DNA of 64,000 bases from Virgibacillus_N oceani_A (GTDB lineage Bacteria > Bacillota > Bacilli > Bacillales > Amphibacillaceae): assembly GCA_041521345.1 (NCBI GenBank), contig JBGOHB010000008.1. One strand, given 5' to 3'. Of this stretch, positions 19,650 through 27,832 are shown piece by piece (the first letter of the stretch is position 1; the number at the start of each line of letters is the position of its first letter). Made by a program: the position numbers and the translations under genes. The notes beneath the pieces were generated by a model. It was not told the origin of the DNA. It was given only the letters and a program-made list of their open reading frames with translations, and did not search any database.

Positions 19650-20132
19650 TTAAGATTTTTTATTCAGCATAGACTCTAACAAATAAATAGGAGTTGTAAT
19701 GGAAAATAACAAAATAGGAAGTGCAAAGTAATAAGCCCTCGGAATTCCCAAAACCCCAAGCGGAGCGTTGACTTGTGTATTAAATAACTGAAACGAAACC
19801 ACTGCAAGAACAATGACAAACACAAGGTTAAGTAAATAGATTATGCGTGTGATAACCTGGTTTATACGTTGAGGTATTTTTTTTATAAACATATCAACGC
19901 TTAAATGCAGATTTCCTCTAACTAAATAGGCAGACCCTATAAAAGTTAACCAAATCAACAACCCACTAGAAACTTCCTGAACCCATGGCAACGAGTCTTG
20001 TAATATGTACCGAACAAAAACTTGTAAGCTTACCGAAGTGATCAATAAAATTAAAACGGTAATTGATAATAACAGCAACAATTTTTCAATTATTGTCGAT
20101 AAATGATTAATAGCATTTTTTACATAACTCAT
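19650..20132 (-). CDS. dctQ: TRAP transporter small permease (DctQ)
   Basis: A 160-residue protein with four predicted membrane helices and the Q-subunit pattern VQEVSSGLLIWLTFIGSAYLVRGNLHLSVD. It is the first gene of the TRAP/hydantoinase operon. AAAGGAGG stands 6 bases before the ATG. A small hairpin lies just upstream at 20160-20175. Confidence 0.92.
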   Translation of the reverse strand: MSYVKNAINHLSTIIEKLLLLLSITVLILLITSVSLQVFVRYILQDSLPWVQEVSSGLLIWLTFIGSAYLVRGNLHLSVDMFIKKIPQRINQVITRIIYLLNLVFVIVLAVVSFQLFNTQVNAPLGVLGIPRAYYFALPILLFSITTPIYLLESMLNKKS

Positions 20133-20159
20133 ATAATCCTCCTTTCAATTATATAAACT

Positions 20160-20203
20160 CTCGGCATTCGCCGAGTTATACGGGACACGGGTTTCCCTGA
20201 CCC
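20160..20203. repeat. two small palindromes upstream of the TRAP/hydantoinase operon
   Basis: CTCGGC (20160) pairs with GCCGAG (20170) over a four-base loop. Beside it lies GGGACACGGG (20182) with CCC runs at 20195 and 20201. They sit between any promoter and the dctQ ribosome binding site. The second resembles the REP-like palindromes near 9256 in composition only. Confidence 0.4.
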
Positions 20204-20385
20204 ATTCATTTAATTTCCTCCTACTTTGTAGAAGTTTTTATTTGATCAATTCTTCAAACTAGAAATAGATTGTTGAAAAATCGCCTTAAATTATTTCAAA
20301 AATGTCCCAATAATCGCGGTTGAAGGGAGATTTTTTCCTTACTAACCAAGATTGAGGTGTTTTTATTGAACCGGTTTTTGTTTCG

Positions 20386-20967
20386 CATGAATCATATCAA
20401 AATTTCATGACAACAACTTCATACCCTCTATTATGGTGGTGTACTAACTGGTAAAACAAGGATAGGCCAGTGACCACCAAACTGGGGATCACTGATCTTT
20501 CCCAAATCACTGTAACGCTAAATGATTTGTACAACGCAAGAGGATCTTTGCCACGGGGTCCTGAATTTATGCTTCGTTCCTATCTCTTGATGATTTTAAC
20601 GAATCCAACTATTGGAGTTACGGAATGAGTAAATGAACTTCATCACGTGCCTCTTTATTCTGAGTGGCAAGCGAAAAAAAGAATGTGACCCATAAAAAGA
20701 AAAGTAAAAAATCCCGACGTAAACCCCAAAAAAGAAAAGGAGGCAAGAAGTTACCAATAAAACCCGGTCGCGTTAAGCGACTGATGGATTTTACCATTCC
20801 TAAACTGGATCAGAATATGGAACTTCCATCCGATCGTGTATTCAATTTTTTTCAGACGCAAGATTCGTAATGTCTCAGCTAATCTGGGACTGCTTGGCAA
20901 CACGGAACAACTCAAAGTTGCCGGTGATTGCACGCCAATCATGGATACTTGGATAGCCCTCAAATAG
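20386..20967 (+). pseudogene. degenerate DDE-type transposase remnant
   Basis: Pieces of one transposase can be read in sequence but in changing frames: HESYQNFMTTTSYPLLWW; then LGITDLSQITVTLNDLYNARG with FMLRSYLLMILTNPTIGVTE, ended by TGA in place of an expected Trp; then a Lys-rich linker with PGRVKRLMDF; then NVSANLGLLGNTEQLKVAGD. The last piece resembles the region before the first catalytic Asp of such enzymes. The DDE core after it is missing. No inverted repeats were found. Confidence 0.65.
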
Positions 20968-21342
20968 ATGATTTTGCATTTTTGAAAGACCATATTATAG
21001 GTACAGTCTTCTAATTGTCTTTTAATAAAAATAATAGGTTAGGCTTATTTCGCATGCTTTTTTGAAAATACTATGAAAATGATCACCTCCCCATCAGATT
21101 CACTCTATCTCCATTCATTTTAGAAAATCGAATAATTTCTCTTTAGAGGTTCCGAGAGCCTATATAATTATTTAGTTATCCCCTCCCTAAAAATAATTCG
21201 ATTAAAATAAATATTTAAAATTTTTATTTTGCAACTTTGATGAATAAGCAAAAAATAACCCGTAAATATACTTGATTCATTAAGCCTATAAGTGCATTAT
21301 TATTTTGTAAAAATGCTATTAATCAGTATTTTATGACACATA

Positions 21343-21380
21343 GTTCTATTTGTCAATAACTTTATAACTATTAGTTCTAA
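21343..21380 (+). promoter_or_regulatory. possible SinR-type operator pair
   Basis: GTTCTAT (21343-21349) and GTTCTAA (21374-21380) lie in direct orientation 31 bp apart, about three helical turns, upstream of the SinR-like gene. SinR of B. subtilis binds GTTCTYT. A TATAAT at 21383 could be the -10 box. Autoregulation is therefore possible but unproven. Confidence 0.35.
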
Positions 21381-21456
21381 ATTATAATTATTTCTATCCT
21401 TTTTCCCGAATCCAGCTAAACTAGACTTATAGCAACCAATATCAAAGGAGTCTCAT

Positions 21457-21768
21457 ATGGTAAACAGTAATAGAATTGGCAACCAACTAAAGGCATATAG
21501 AAAATCTAAAAAAATGACAACACAGGAAGTGGCTGATAAAGTAAGTATCTCGCAGTCGTATATTAGTCGTTTTGAAAATGGCCGAGCGATTCCTGATATC
21601 GATTTACTGGAAAGAATACTCGCAGCACTTGGTACAGACTTATCGACTTTCTTTGCAGGCGATGAGGATTTGCCGGAGGATTTAATTCAACTGATTGATA
21701 CCTTAAAGACGCTAAGTCCAGAAGCTCGAAGAAAACTGAATGAATTTTTGCAGCTGATGAAAGATTAA
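21457..21768 (+). CDS. SinR-like XRE-family repressor
   Basis: A 103-residue DNA-binding protein. An N-terminal helix-turn-helix spans about residues 7-62, with TTQEVADKVSISQSYISRFENGRAIP as the core. The C-terminal tail (LIQLIDTLKTLSPEARRKLNEFLQLM) resembles the SinR/SinI-type helical dimerisation hook. It probably represses its own or neighbouring genes. AAAGGAG precedes the ATG at good spacing. No sinI-like gene is adjacent. Confidence 0.8.
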   Translation: MVNSNRIGNQLKAYRKSKKMTTQEVADKVSISQSYISRFENGRAIPDIDLLERILAALGTDLSTFFAGDEDLPEDLIQLIDTLKTLSPEARRKLNEFLQLMKD

Positions 21769-21781
21769 ATATGAATACACC

Positions 21782-21829
21782 TAAAAGAGGCTAAGTCAAA
21801 GGTTACTACTTTTAACTCAGCCTCTTTTA
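21782..21829 (+). terminator. intrinsic terminator after the SinR-like gene
   Basis: TAAAAGAGGCTAAGT (21782-21796) pairs with ACTCAGCCTCTTTTA (21815-21829) with one mismatch. The A and T runs at the two ends allow it to work in both directions. Confidence 0.8.
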
Positions 21830-22282
21830 TTATCAGCTATTAAACGATCTCGTTTTATTGATGACCTGGCAATTGAAATGAAACAAACTTCTACTACTTT
21901 TATAAAACCTCGATTAACCTTCTCCACTGAAAAGCCAGCCTTCCCTGTATACCTCTCCAAACTAAGAACTACAATTCATATTTATGCAAATAATCTATTA
22001 GATGAAGTTAGAGAAAAAATAACCTTCTTTTCGTCAGGTGCAGTCTCACATATTGATGCCAGTAGTGAGTTGACCGGCAGCAAGTACATATATATTTCCT
22101 TCTTCGCTAAAGTTTCCGTTATATACCACTTGACCCAACGATATCCACTCCTTCTCTAATCCATTTGCAGTTTAAACCAGATCTTAGCCCCAGTTTGCTT
22201 TACCACGATCCAATGCCCGCTTCATCGCATGCCAAACAAGCTGGTCGACTGCAGCAATTCTATTGTAAAGAACCCTGTAAAA
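21830..22282. other. intergenic region with a DnaD remnant
   Basis: A 93-codon open frame on the plus strand has no ribosome binding site and no recognisable features. The only interpretable part is the DnaD-domain scrap at 22184-22262 on the minus strand. Confidence 0.5.
22184..22262 (-). pseudogene. DnaD-domain protein fragment
   Basis: The minus strand reads VDQLVWHAMKRALDRGKANWG and then a stop. This is nearly the same as the HAMKRALDRGKTSWG segment in the intact DnaD-domain protein at 34506-35393. Only about 25 residues survive. Confidence 0.65.
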
Positions 22283-22320
22283 AAAGCATGAGCACAATTT
22301 AATATTGGACTCATGCTTTA
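22283..22320 (-). terminator. intrinsic terminator of catabolic cluster 1
   Basis: AAAGCATGAG (22283) pairs with CTCATGCTTT (22310). On the minus strand it is followed by a run of T, directly after the prs stop codon. Confidence 0.85.
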
Positions 22321-22328
22321 AACACTGC

Positions 22329-23273
22329 TTAATCAAATAATTCACTGACTGAAACATTGTTATGAATGCGTAGTAAGGCTTCTGCTAGAAGGGAAGCAAT
22401 TGATAGTACTTTAATTTTATCTATTCTTTTTTCTTCCGGCAAAAAGATAGAGTTGGTAACGACCAATTCTTTTATTACAGAGTTCTCTATCCTTTCAATT
22501 GCACGTCCTGATAGTACAGGATGTGTACAACATGCATATACTTCTATACTACCATTCTCCATTAGTGCATCGGCTGCCAATGTTAATGTGCCTGCAGTAT
22601 CGATGATATCATCAATAATAATAGCACGTTTCCCATCAATGTCCCCTATAATATTCATCACTTCTGAAACATTTGGTTCCGGACGACGCTTATCAATAAA
22701 GGCAATTGGTACATCTAAAATACTAGCAATTTTCCGGGCACGAATGACTCCGCCGTTATCAGGAGCAACAATTACCACATCATCCATCTGTTTTTCTTTA
22801 AAATACTCTGATAGAATTGTAACCCCAAGCAGCTGATCAACTGGTATGTCAAAGAAACCTTGAATTTGTGGAGCGTGCAAATCCAGTGTAATGACACGGT
22901 GAGCACCGGATGTTTCCAATAAGTCCGCTATCAGTTTGGAAGTAATCGGCTCCCGGGATCGTGCTTTCCGATCCTGACGCGCATATCCATAATATGGAAT
23001 TAACACATTAATCGTTTTTGCTGATGCTCGTTTTAATGCATCAATCATAACAATTAATTCCATTAAATGCTCGTTGGCAGGTGCTGAAGTGGACTGAACA
23101 ACATAAACGTCACTGCCTCGAACACTTTCGTCGATATTAATCTGAATTTCACCATCACTAAAACGCGATACAGTGCTTTTACCCAATTCCACCCCAAGTA
23201 TCTCTGCAATCTCTTGTGCAAGCTGTCTATTTGAGTTTAATGAAAAAATTCTCAGATTTGAATTATAACTCAT
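22329..23273 (-). CDS. prs: ribose-phosphate pyrophosphokinase (PRPP synthetase)
   Basis: Makes PRPP from ribose 5-phosphate and ATP. The 314 residues are typical of class I enzymes: the catalytic loop YGYARQDRKARSREPITSKL near residue 95, the signature DLHAPQIQGFFDIPVD near 125, and the PRPP-binding loop IIDDIIDTAGTL near 215. The usual Bacillus prs lies beside glmU. Here it is the last gene of a sugar/hydroxyacid catabolic operon 26 bp after the hydroxyacid dehydrogenase, so it is probably an extra copy. GGAGGG precedes the ATG. Confidence 0.93.
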   Translation of the reverse strand: MSYNSNLRIFSLNSNRQLAQEIAEILGVELGKSTVSRFSDGEIQINIDESVRGSDVYVVQSTSAPANEHLMELIVMIDALKRASAKTINVLIPYYGYARQDRKARSREPITSKLIADLLETSGAHRVITLDLHAPQIQGFFDIPVDQLLGVTILSEYFKEKQMDDVVIVAPDNGGVIRARKIASILDVPIAFIDKRRPEPNVSEVMNIIGDIDGKRAIIIDDIIDTAGTLTLAADALMENGSIEVYACCTHPVLSGRAIERIENSVIKELVVTNSIFLPEEKRIDKIKVLSIASLLAEALLRIHNNVSVSELFD

Positions 23274-23298
23274 TCGTTTTTACCCTCCAAAAGTTAAG

Positions 23299-24258
23299 TT
23301 AATTCACTGGTGTTATTGGGTTTCTCCCCGTTAAAACACTTTGCAGATTATCAACTGCTAAATTCGCCATTTTTAATCGTGTATTTTTACTTGCACTGCC
23401 AATATGCGGCAGCGTGACCACATTAGGCAATTCCAGCAAAGGGTGATCTAGACTTATGGGCTCTTCTTCAAATACATCTAATCCGGCCGCCCAAATATGA
23501 TTATTTTTTAATGCATAAAAAAGTGCATCCTCATCTACTATCCCACCTCTGGCTGTATTTATGAGTATAGCAGATTTTTTCATCATTAATAATTCTTTTT
23601 TCCCAATAAGATGATATGCTTCTGGGCTAAATGGAATTAATATACATACAAAATCCGATTCTTTTAGCAATGTATCCAAATCTGTAAATTGCATTTCATA
23701 TTCTGTTTCAAGGTCAGGTTTTTGGGATCGGTTATAATAAATCACATTCATATCAAAACCCTTTGCACGTTTCACTAAAGCTTGTGCAATTCTTCCCATT
23801 CCTATAACTCCAAGAGTTGCACCATGAATGTCCTGTCCTGTTAATTGCATCGGGGACCAGGTTTCCCACTTGCCATGACGTAAATAATCTGAAGCCTCCA
23901 CAATTCTTCTGGCAGTTGCCATTAATAAAGAAAAAGTTAAGTCAGCAGTAGTCTCTGTAAGCACCCCAGGTGTATTAGTAACTTGAATCCCCCGCTTGGC
24001 TGCTTCCTCTACCTCAATATTGTTATAACCAACTGCCATATTAGCAACAACTTTTAAGTTTTTTGCGCGCGCAAAGACTTCCTCATCAATACTTTCTGTT
24101 AAAAGGCAAAACAATCCTTCCACATCTTCTATTTCCTTTAAAAGTATTTCACGGGGAACAGGCGAATCTTCCTCCCACATAGTTACTTCAAAGGAAGCTT
24201 CTAATTTATTGATAACAGATTCCGGCAATTTCCTCGTAACATATACTTTAGGTAACAA
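23299..24258 (-). CDS. D-2-hydroxyacid dehydrogenase (glyoxylate/hydroxypyruvate reductase type)
   Basis: About 319 residues. The NAD(P)-binding motif is GVIGMGRIAQALVKRAKGF near residue 145, and the catalytic Arg, Glu and His are visible in NTARGGIVDED, GLDVFEEEP and LPHIGSAS. Such enzymes reduce hydroxypyruvate or glyoxylate to D-glycerate or glycolate. A glycerate kinase heads the same operon, which fits hydroxypyruvate to D-glycerate to 2-phosphoglycerate. I start it at the TTG at 24258, placed 9 bases after AGAGG; a longer TTG start at 24288 lacks a site. It is closely related to the gene at 40536. Confidence 0.92.
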   Translation of the reverse strand: MLPKVYVTRKLPESVINKLEASFEVTMWEEDSPVPREILLKEIEDVEGLFCLLTESIDEEVFARAKNLKVVANMAVGYNNIEVEEAAKRGIQVTNTPGVLTETTADLTFSLLMATARRIVEASDYLRHGKWETWSPMQLTGQDIHGATLGVIGMGRIAQALVKRAKGFDMNVIYYNRSQKPDLETEYEMQFTDLDTLLKESDFVCILIPFSPEAYHLIGKKELLMMKKSAILINTARGGIVDEDALFYALKNNHIWAAGLDVFEEEPISLDHPLLELPNVVTLPHIGSASKNTRLKMANLAVDNLQSVLTGRNPITPVN

Positions 24259-24284
24259 GACAACACACCTCTTTTCTATTAATT

Positions 24285-25751
24285 TCAATTATTTGCTGCA
24301 GCTTGAAAGAAATCTTTCATCGATGGATATAACAAATTAAATTTGTTATACAGATCTTCATACTTCTCATAAGTTGACTCATCAGGCAGTACTTGTGATA
24401 TTGTTTTATTCTTGATAATCGATCCGTTATGGTCCGCGTTATCAAAATAACTAATTGCCTGTGCCGCAATTAAGCAAGAACCATACACACCGGTCTCGGA
24501 AACTTCTTTGATTTCAATTTCTTTCTTCAGTACATTCGCTTTTATTTGGGCCCAAGCCTTATTTTTTGAACCGCCTCCAATGGACTGAAACTTTTTAAAC
24601 TGCAATTGATAATTTTTTTTAATGATTTCATCTATTTGTCTTAATCCAAAGGCAGTACCTTCAAAGATGGCACGTAACATATCTGCTTTTGATGTAGTAA
24701 GCTGTAATCCGGCAAAGACACCGCGAGCATTAGGATCCCAAATTGGACTTCTTTCCCCGAGCATATAGGGCAAAAAGAAAACACCATTCGCACCAATTTC
24801 CGAGTCATCCGGCAATGCTTCCAGTAAAGCTTTTGATCCTTCATTTTCTAAAAAGTTGTTATAGAACCAATTAACGGCTGCCCCCGGCGTAGACATGGCA
24901 CCATGGGATAACCATTGACCCGGCCAAACATAACAGCGGTTTAAAAAACGCGTATCTAAAAAATCCGGATTACTTGTGCATAAGGTTAGCACGTTGGATG
25001 TGCCTACTGATTCAAACATTTGATTTGGTGCTAAACTTAATGAAAAACTGGAACATGCCGTATCCGCAGCCCCGGCAACAACAGAAATTCCTTTATAATT
25101 TCCAATAACTTCAAATGGCGATACTACTTCAGGTAAAATATGCTTATTTATTCCCAATGTCTCACCTATATCATCAGACCACTCATAATTAATGACATCA
25201 TAAAGCCCTGTATAAGATGCTTGTGTCCAGTCCATTACAAATTCGCCTGTAAGTTTATATAATATATATGTAGATAAATTTCCCCATTTATAAGTGTTCT
25301 CATAAATTTCAGGGTGGGTCTCTTTCATCCATAAAAGTGACGTAACCGTATACATCCCAGGCTCCAATCGATTGCGGGTGACATTGTAGATCGTCTCATC
25401 CCCAATATTTTCCCGTATTTGTTTCGCCTGGTCAATACTTCTCCTGTCCAAATAGATAATACCATTACCTAAAGGATTGCCTTGTTCATCCATATGAATG
25501 GAAGAATTACAAAAAGTGGAGAGTGAAATAGCGTCCACTTCTCCGCCAATTTCACTCACCTTATTCATCGTTTCTTCAATAAGCTTTTTTGTTTTATTCC
25601 ATACAACTTGAAAATCAATCTCTACCCATCCATTTTTCGGATATAGGAGAGAATTCGATTGTTTTGTGATAAAAGCAAGGTCAGCCTCTTGATCCATTGC
25701 CCCTACTTTAATTCCGCTTGTTCCTATATCAATTCCGATGATGTGAGACAT
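24285..25751 (-). CDS. FGGY-family carbohydrate kinase
   Basis: A 488-residue sugar kinase of the gluconokinase/xylulokinase type. The phosphate-1 motif IGIDIGTSGIKVGAMD opens the protein. VVAGAADTACSSFSL and ESVGTSNVL form the middle ATP-site blocks, and the adenosine motif SIGGGSKNKAWAQIKANVL is near residue 400. It probably phosphorylates the ketose or sugar acid made by the neighbouring dehydrogenase, so that the adjacent aldolase can cleave it. The exact sugar cannot be read from sequence. It sits directly between the aldolase and the hydroxyacid dehydrogenase genes. Confidence 0.9.
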   Translation of the reverse strand: MSHIIGIDIGTSGIKVGAMDQEADLAFITKQSNSLLYPKNGWVEIDFQVVWNKTKKLIEETMNKVSEIGGEVDAISLSTFCNSSIHMDEQGNPLGNGIIYLDRRSIDQAKQIRENIGDETIYNVTRNRLEPGMYTVTSLLWMKETHPEIYENTYKWGNLSTYILYKLTGEFVMDWTQASYTGLYDVINYEWSDDIGETLGINKHILPEVVSPFEVIGNYKGISVVAGAADTACSSFSLSLAPNQMFESVGTSNVLTLCTSNPDFLDTRFLNRCYVWPGQWLSHGAMSTPGAAVNWFYNNFLENEGSKALLEALPDDSEIGANGVFFLPYMLGERSPIWDPNARGVFAGLQLTTSKADMLRAIFEGTAFGLRQIDEIIKKNYQLQFKKFQSIGGGSKNKAWAQIKANVLKKEIEIKEVSETGVYGSCLIAAQAISYFDNADHNGSIIKNKTISQVLPDESTYEKYEDLYNKFNLLYPSMKDFFQAAANN

Positions 25752-25792
25752 GTTGTATCACCTTTTCATTTATAATTCAGCTCGCTGGTATT

Positions 25793-26620
25793 TTATTTTT
25801 CTGAAGCAGTGCCGGACTCATTTAATAATTGTTCATGCAGTTCTGCCGCTTCTTTCACTGTTCCATTATTATGGATAATATGTTTAAATGCTTTTACCAC
25901 AGCTGTTGGATTTGGGCGATTCCATACAATACGGCCAAAAGTAATACCTGTGCCGCCAGCATCAATGACATCGTACACCATCTGGAAATAATCCTCAATA
26001 TTGTCACCAATATCTCCACCTGCACACACAACACGTGCTGGGGTAGAAGAAACTACTTTATGGAAAGTTTCCGGATCTCCGGTATACTTTGTTTTAACAA
26101 TATCTACCCCTAATTCAGCTCCCGTGCGTACAGCATAAGCAGTATTTCTCCAATCATTTCTTTCCTCTTCAGGGATCAAATTTCCCCGAGGGTATATATG
26201 TGCAATCACGGGCAGGCCTTGCGCATGTGCATCACCAGCAAGTTTTGACAGATTGTACAATTGTTCCGGTTGATCCTCTCCACCAACGATAGCCCCCATA
26301 GAAATAGCATCAGCACCATAGCGAAGAGCTTCTTCGACAGTCGCAGTAGGAACATCTGAATTTGGTTGGTATGGTGAAAATGTTGATGCTTTAAAAATCA
26401 AGCCTGTTTTGCCTGCATGACGGTGAAAACAAGCATCTGCAATCCCTTTGTGCATTGTCATTGCATCAGGCCCACCGGCAACAATTTCGCTGATTTTTCT
26501 ATCAATCGGCATTAACTCATCAAAAACACCCCGAGCTGTTGCTTGATCTACCGCAACGGCCAGCAGACGACCATCTTCATGTAACAAACGATTTAAACGA
26601 ACTTGTTTACCTAATAACAT
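25793..26620 (-). CDS. class I aldolase of the DeoC/LacD/DhnA (FbaB) group
   Basis: A 275-residue TIM-barrel protein. VAVDQATARG at the N terminus and DIVKTKYTGDPETFHKVV with the probable Schiff-base lysine near residue 178 are characteristic, followed by VVCAGGDIGD and GGTGITFGRIVWNRPNP for phosphate binding. Relatives include tagatose- and fructose-bisphosphate aldolases, YihT (sulfofructose phosphate aldolase) and LsrF. With the FGGY kinase beside it, retro-aldol cleavage of a phosphorylated ketose is the likely role. An LsrK/LsrF-like pair acting on other substrates is an alternative. Confidence 0.83.
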   Translation of the reverse strand: MLLGKQVRLNRLLHEDGRLLAVAVDQATARGVFDELMPIDRKISEIVAGGPDAMTMHKGIADACFHRHAGKTGLIFKASTFSPYQPNSDVPTATVEEALRYGADAISMGAIVGGEDQPEQLYNLSKLAGDAHAQGLPVIAHIYPRGNLIPEEERNDWRNTAYAVRTGAELGVDIVKTKYTGDPETFHKVVSSTPARVVCAGGDIGDNIEDYFQMVYDVIDAGGTGITFGRIVWNRPNPTAVVKAFKHIIHNNGTVKEAAELHEQLLNESGTASEK

Positions 26621-26642
26621 GTGAAAACTCTCCTTTTGTATA

Positions 26643-27683
26643 TTAATTTATTTGGATAATTGACTTCATTCCAATTCCATCACGCACGGATTCAATCGCT
26701 TCCTGAATTGTTTCCAGTGTAAAACCGGGTGTTGTAACTACTTCCGTATTGATCTTTCCGGATTCAATCAAAGATAAAGCCTCTTGAAAATAAGCACGTG
26801 TTAAGGAAGAGGTTCCATTAACATTAATTTCATTGTAATGAATAATATTTGGATCTATTTCAGCTAAGACACCTTTAGTAAACCCGGCAAACAGATTCAA
26901 AGTGCCGCCTTTTTTCAGTAAAACGAGATTTTCATTGATTAATTGCGGCACACCAATCGCCATAATTACAACGTCTGCTCCAAGTTGGTCTGTTGCATCT
27001 AATACAACTTCATCAAGGGAATCTTTACTAGGATTTACTACAATATCTGCCCCGGCAATTTTTGCTTTTTCCCGGCGATGCTCTACTAATTCACTTAAAA
27101 TAACTGTCTTTGCACCTGCTATTTTTGCTAGCTGTACGTGCAATAAACCAATCGGACCTCCTCCAATAATAACCACTACATCATTTATCTTCACATTTGC
27201 TTTTTCTATACCGTTTAAACAACAAGCTAATGGTTCTGTGACAACGGCATCATCAAATGTAATATGCTCAGGAATCTTTAAAATATTTTTGGATTGAAGT
27301 GCAGTCTTTGGAATACGAACATATTCTGCAAAACCACCATCATATTCATAACCTATGGCAGTACGATTTGCACAAACATTTTCCATTGCATTTTGACAGT
27401 AATAACAATTACCACAAGGGATAACTGGTGCCACACCAACGCGTTCTCCAACTGTGAAATCGTTTATATTCTTCCCAACTTCAACAACGGTTCCAGCCAA
27501 TTCATGACCAATAATTGATGGAGTCCGAACCCCTTTTGTCTTCTTACCTTGATATATCCTTACATCAGTGCCACATACAGCGGCTATATTTACTTTAACT
27601 AATAATTCATCTTCCGTAATTTCTGGTGTCGCTATTTCTTCTAATCTCATGTCATTCGGACCATAAAATACAGCTGCTTTCAT
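26643..27683 (-). CDS. zinc-dependent medium-chain alcohol/polyol dehydrogenase
   Basis: About 346 residues of the MDR superfamily, sorbitol/threonine dehydrogenase type. The catalytic zinc Cys is in AAVCGTDVRIYQG, the GHE motif in IIGHELAGTVVEVG, and four structural-zinc cysteines in CGNCYYCQNAMENVC. The NAD fold is VVIIGGGPIGLLHVQLAK. It should oxidise a polyol or hydroxyl group to a ketone before phosphorylation by the FGGY kinase. Start is the ATG at 27683, 6 bases after GAGGGGTGAG; a longer frame extends upstream without support. Confidence 0.9.
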   Translation of the reverse strand: MKAAVFYGPNDMRLEEIATPEITEDELLVKVNIAAVCGTDVRIYQGKKTKGVRTPSIIGHELAGTVVEVGKNINDFTVGERVGVAPVIPCGNCYYCQNAMENVCANRTAIGYEYDGGFAEYVRIPKTALQSKNILKIPEHITFDDAVVTEPLACCLNGIEKANVKINDVVVIIGGGPIGLLHVQLAKIAGAKTVILSELVEHRREKAKIAGADIVVNPSKDSLDEVVLDATDQLGADVVIMAIGVPQLINENLVLLKKGGTLNLFAGFTKGVLAEIDPNIIHYNEINVNGTSSLTRAYFQEALSLIESGKINTEVVTTPGFTLETIQEAIESVRDGIGMKSIIQIN

Positions 27684-27832
27684 TTTAATCTCACCCCTCA
27701 TTTTTTGTAAAGTTTCTTCACCAAATTTATTATACACTTGTTGGTGATTTCCTTCAAATTTATAAAACAAAATACGAAAATTATATTCATAAACTGACTT
27801 GTATATAAATTATTGGATTCTTATGATACACG

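Noticed and set aside
21878..22159. 93-codon plus-strand frame
   Set aside because: No ribosome binding site and no family features; it lies between a terminator and a DnaD remnant.
25793..26620. Assigning the aldolase and FGGY kinase as LsrF and LsrK of AI-2 processing
   Set aside because: No LsrG, LsrR or Lsr ABC transporter is present, and the neighbours are TRAP and glycerate-pathway genes.
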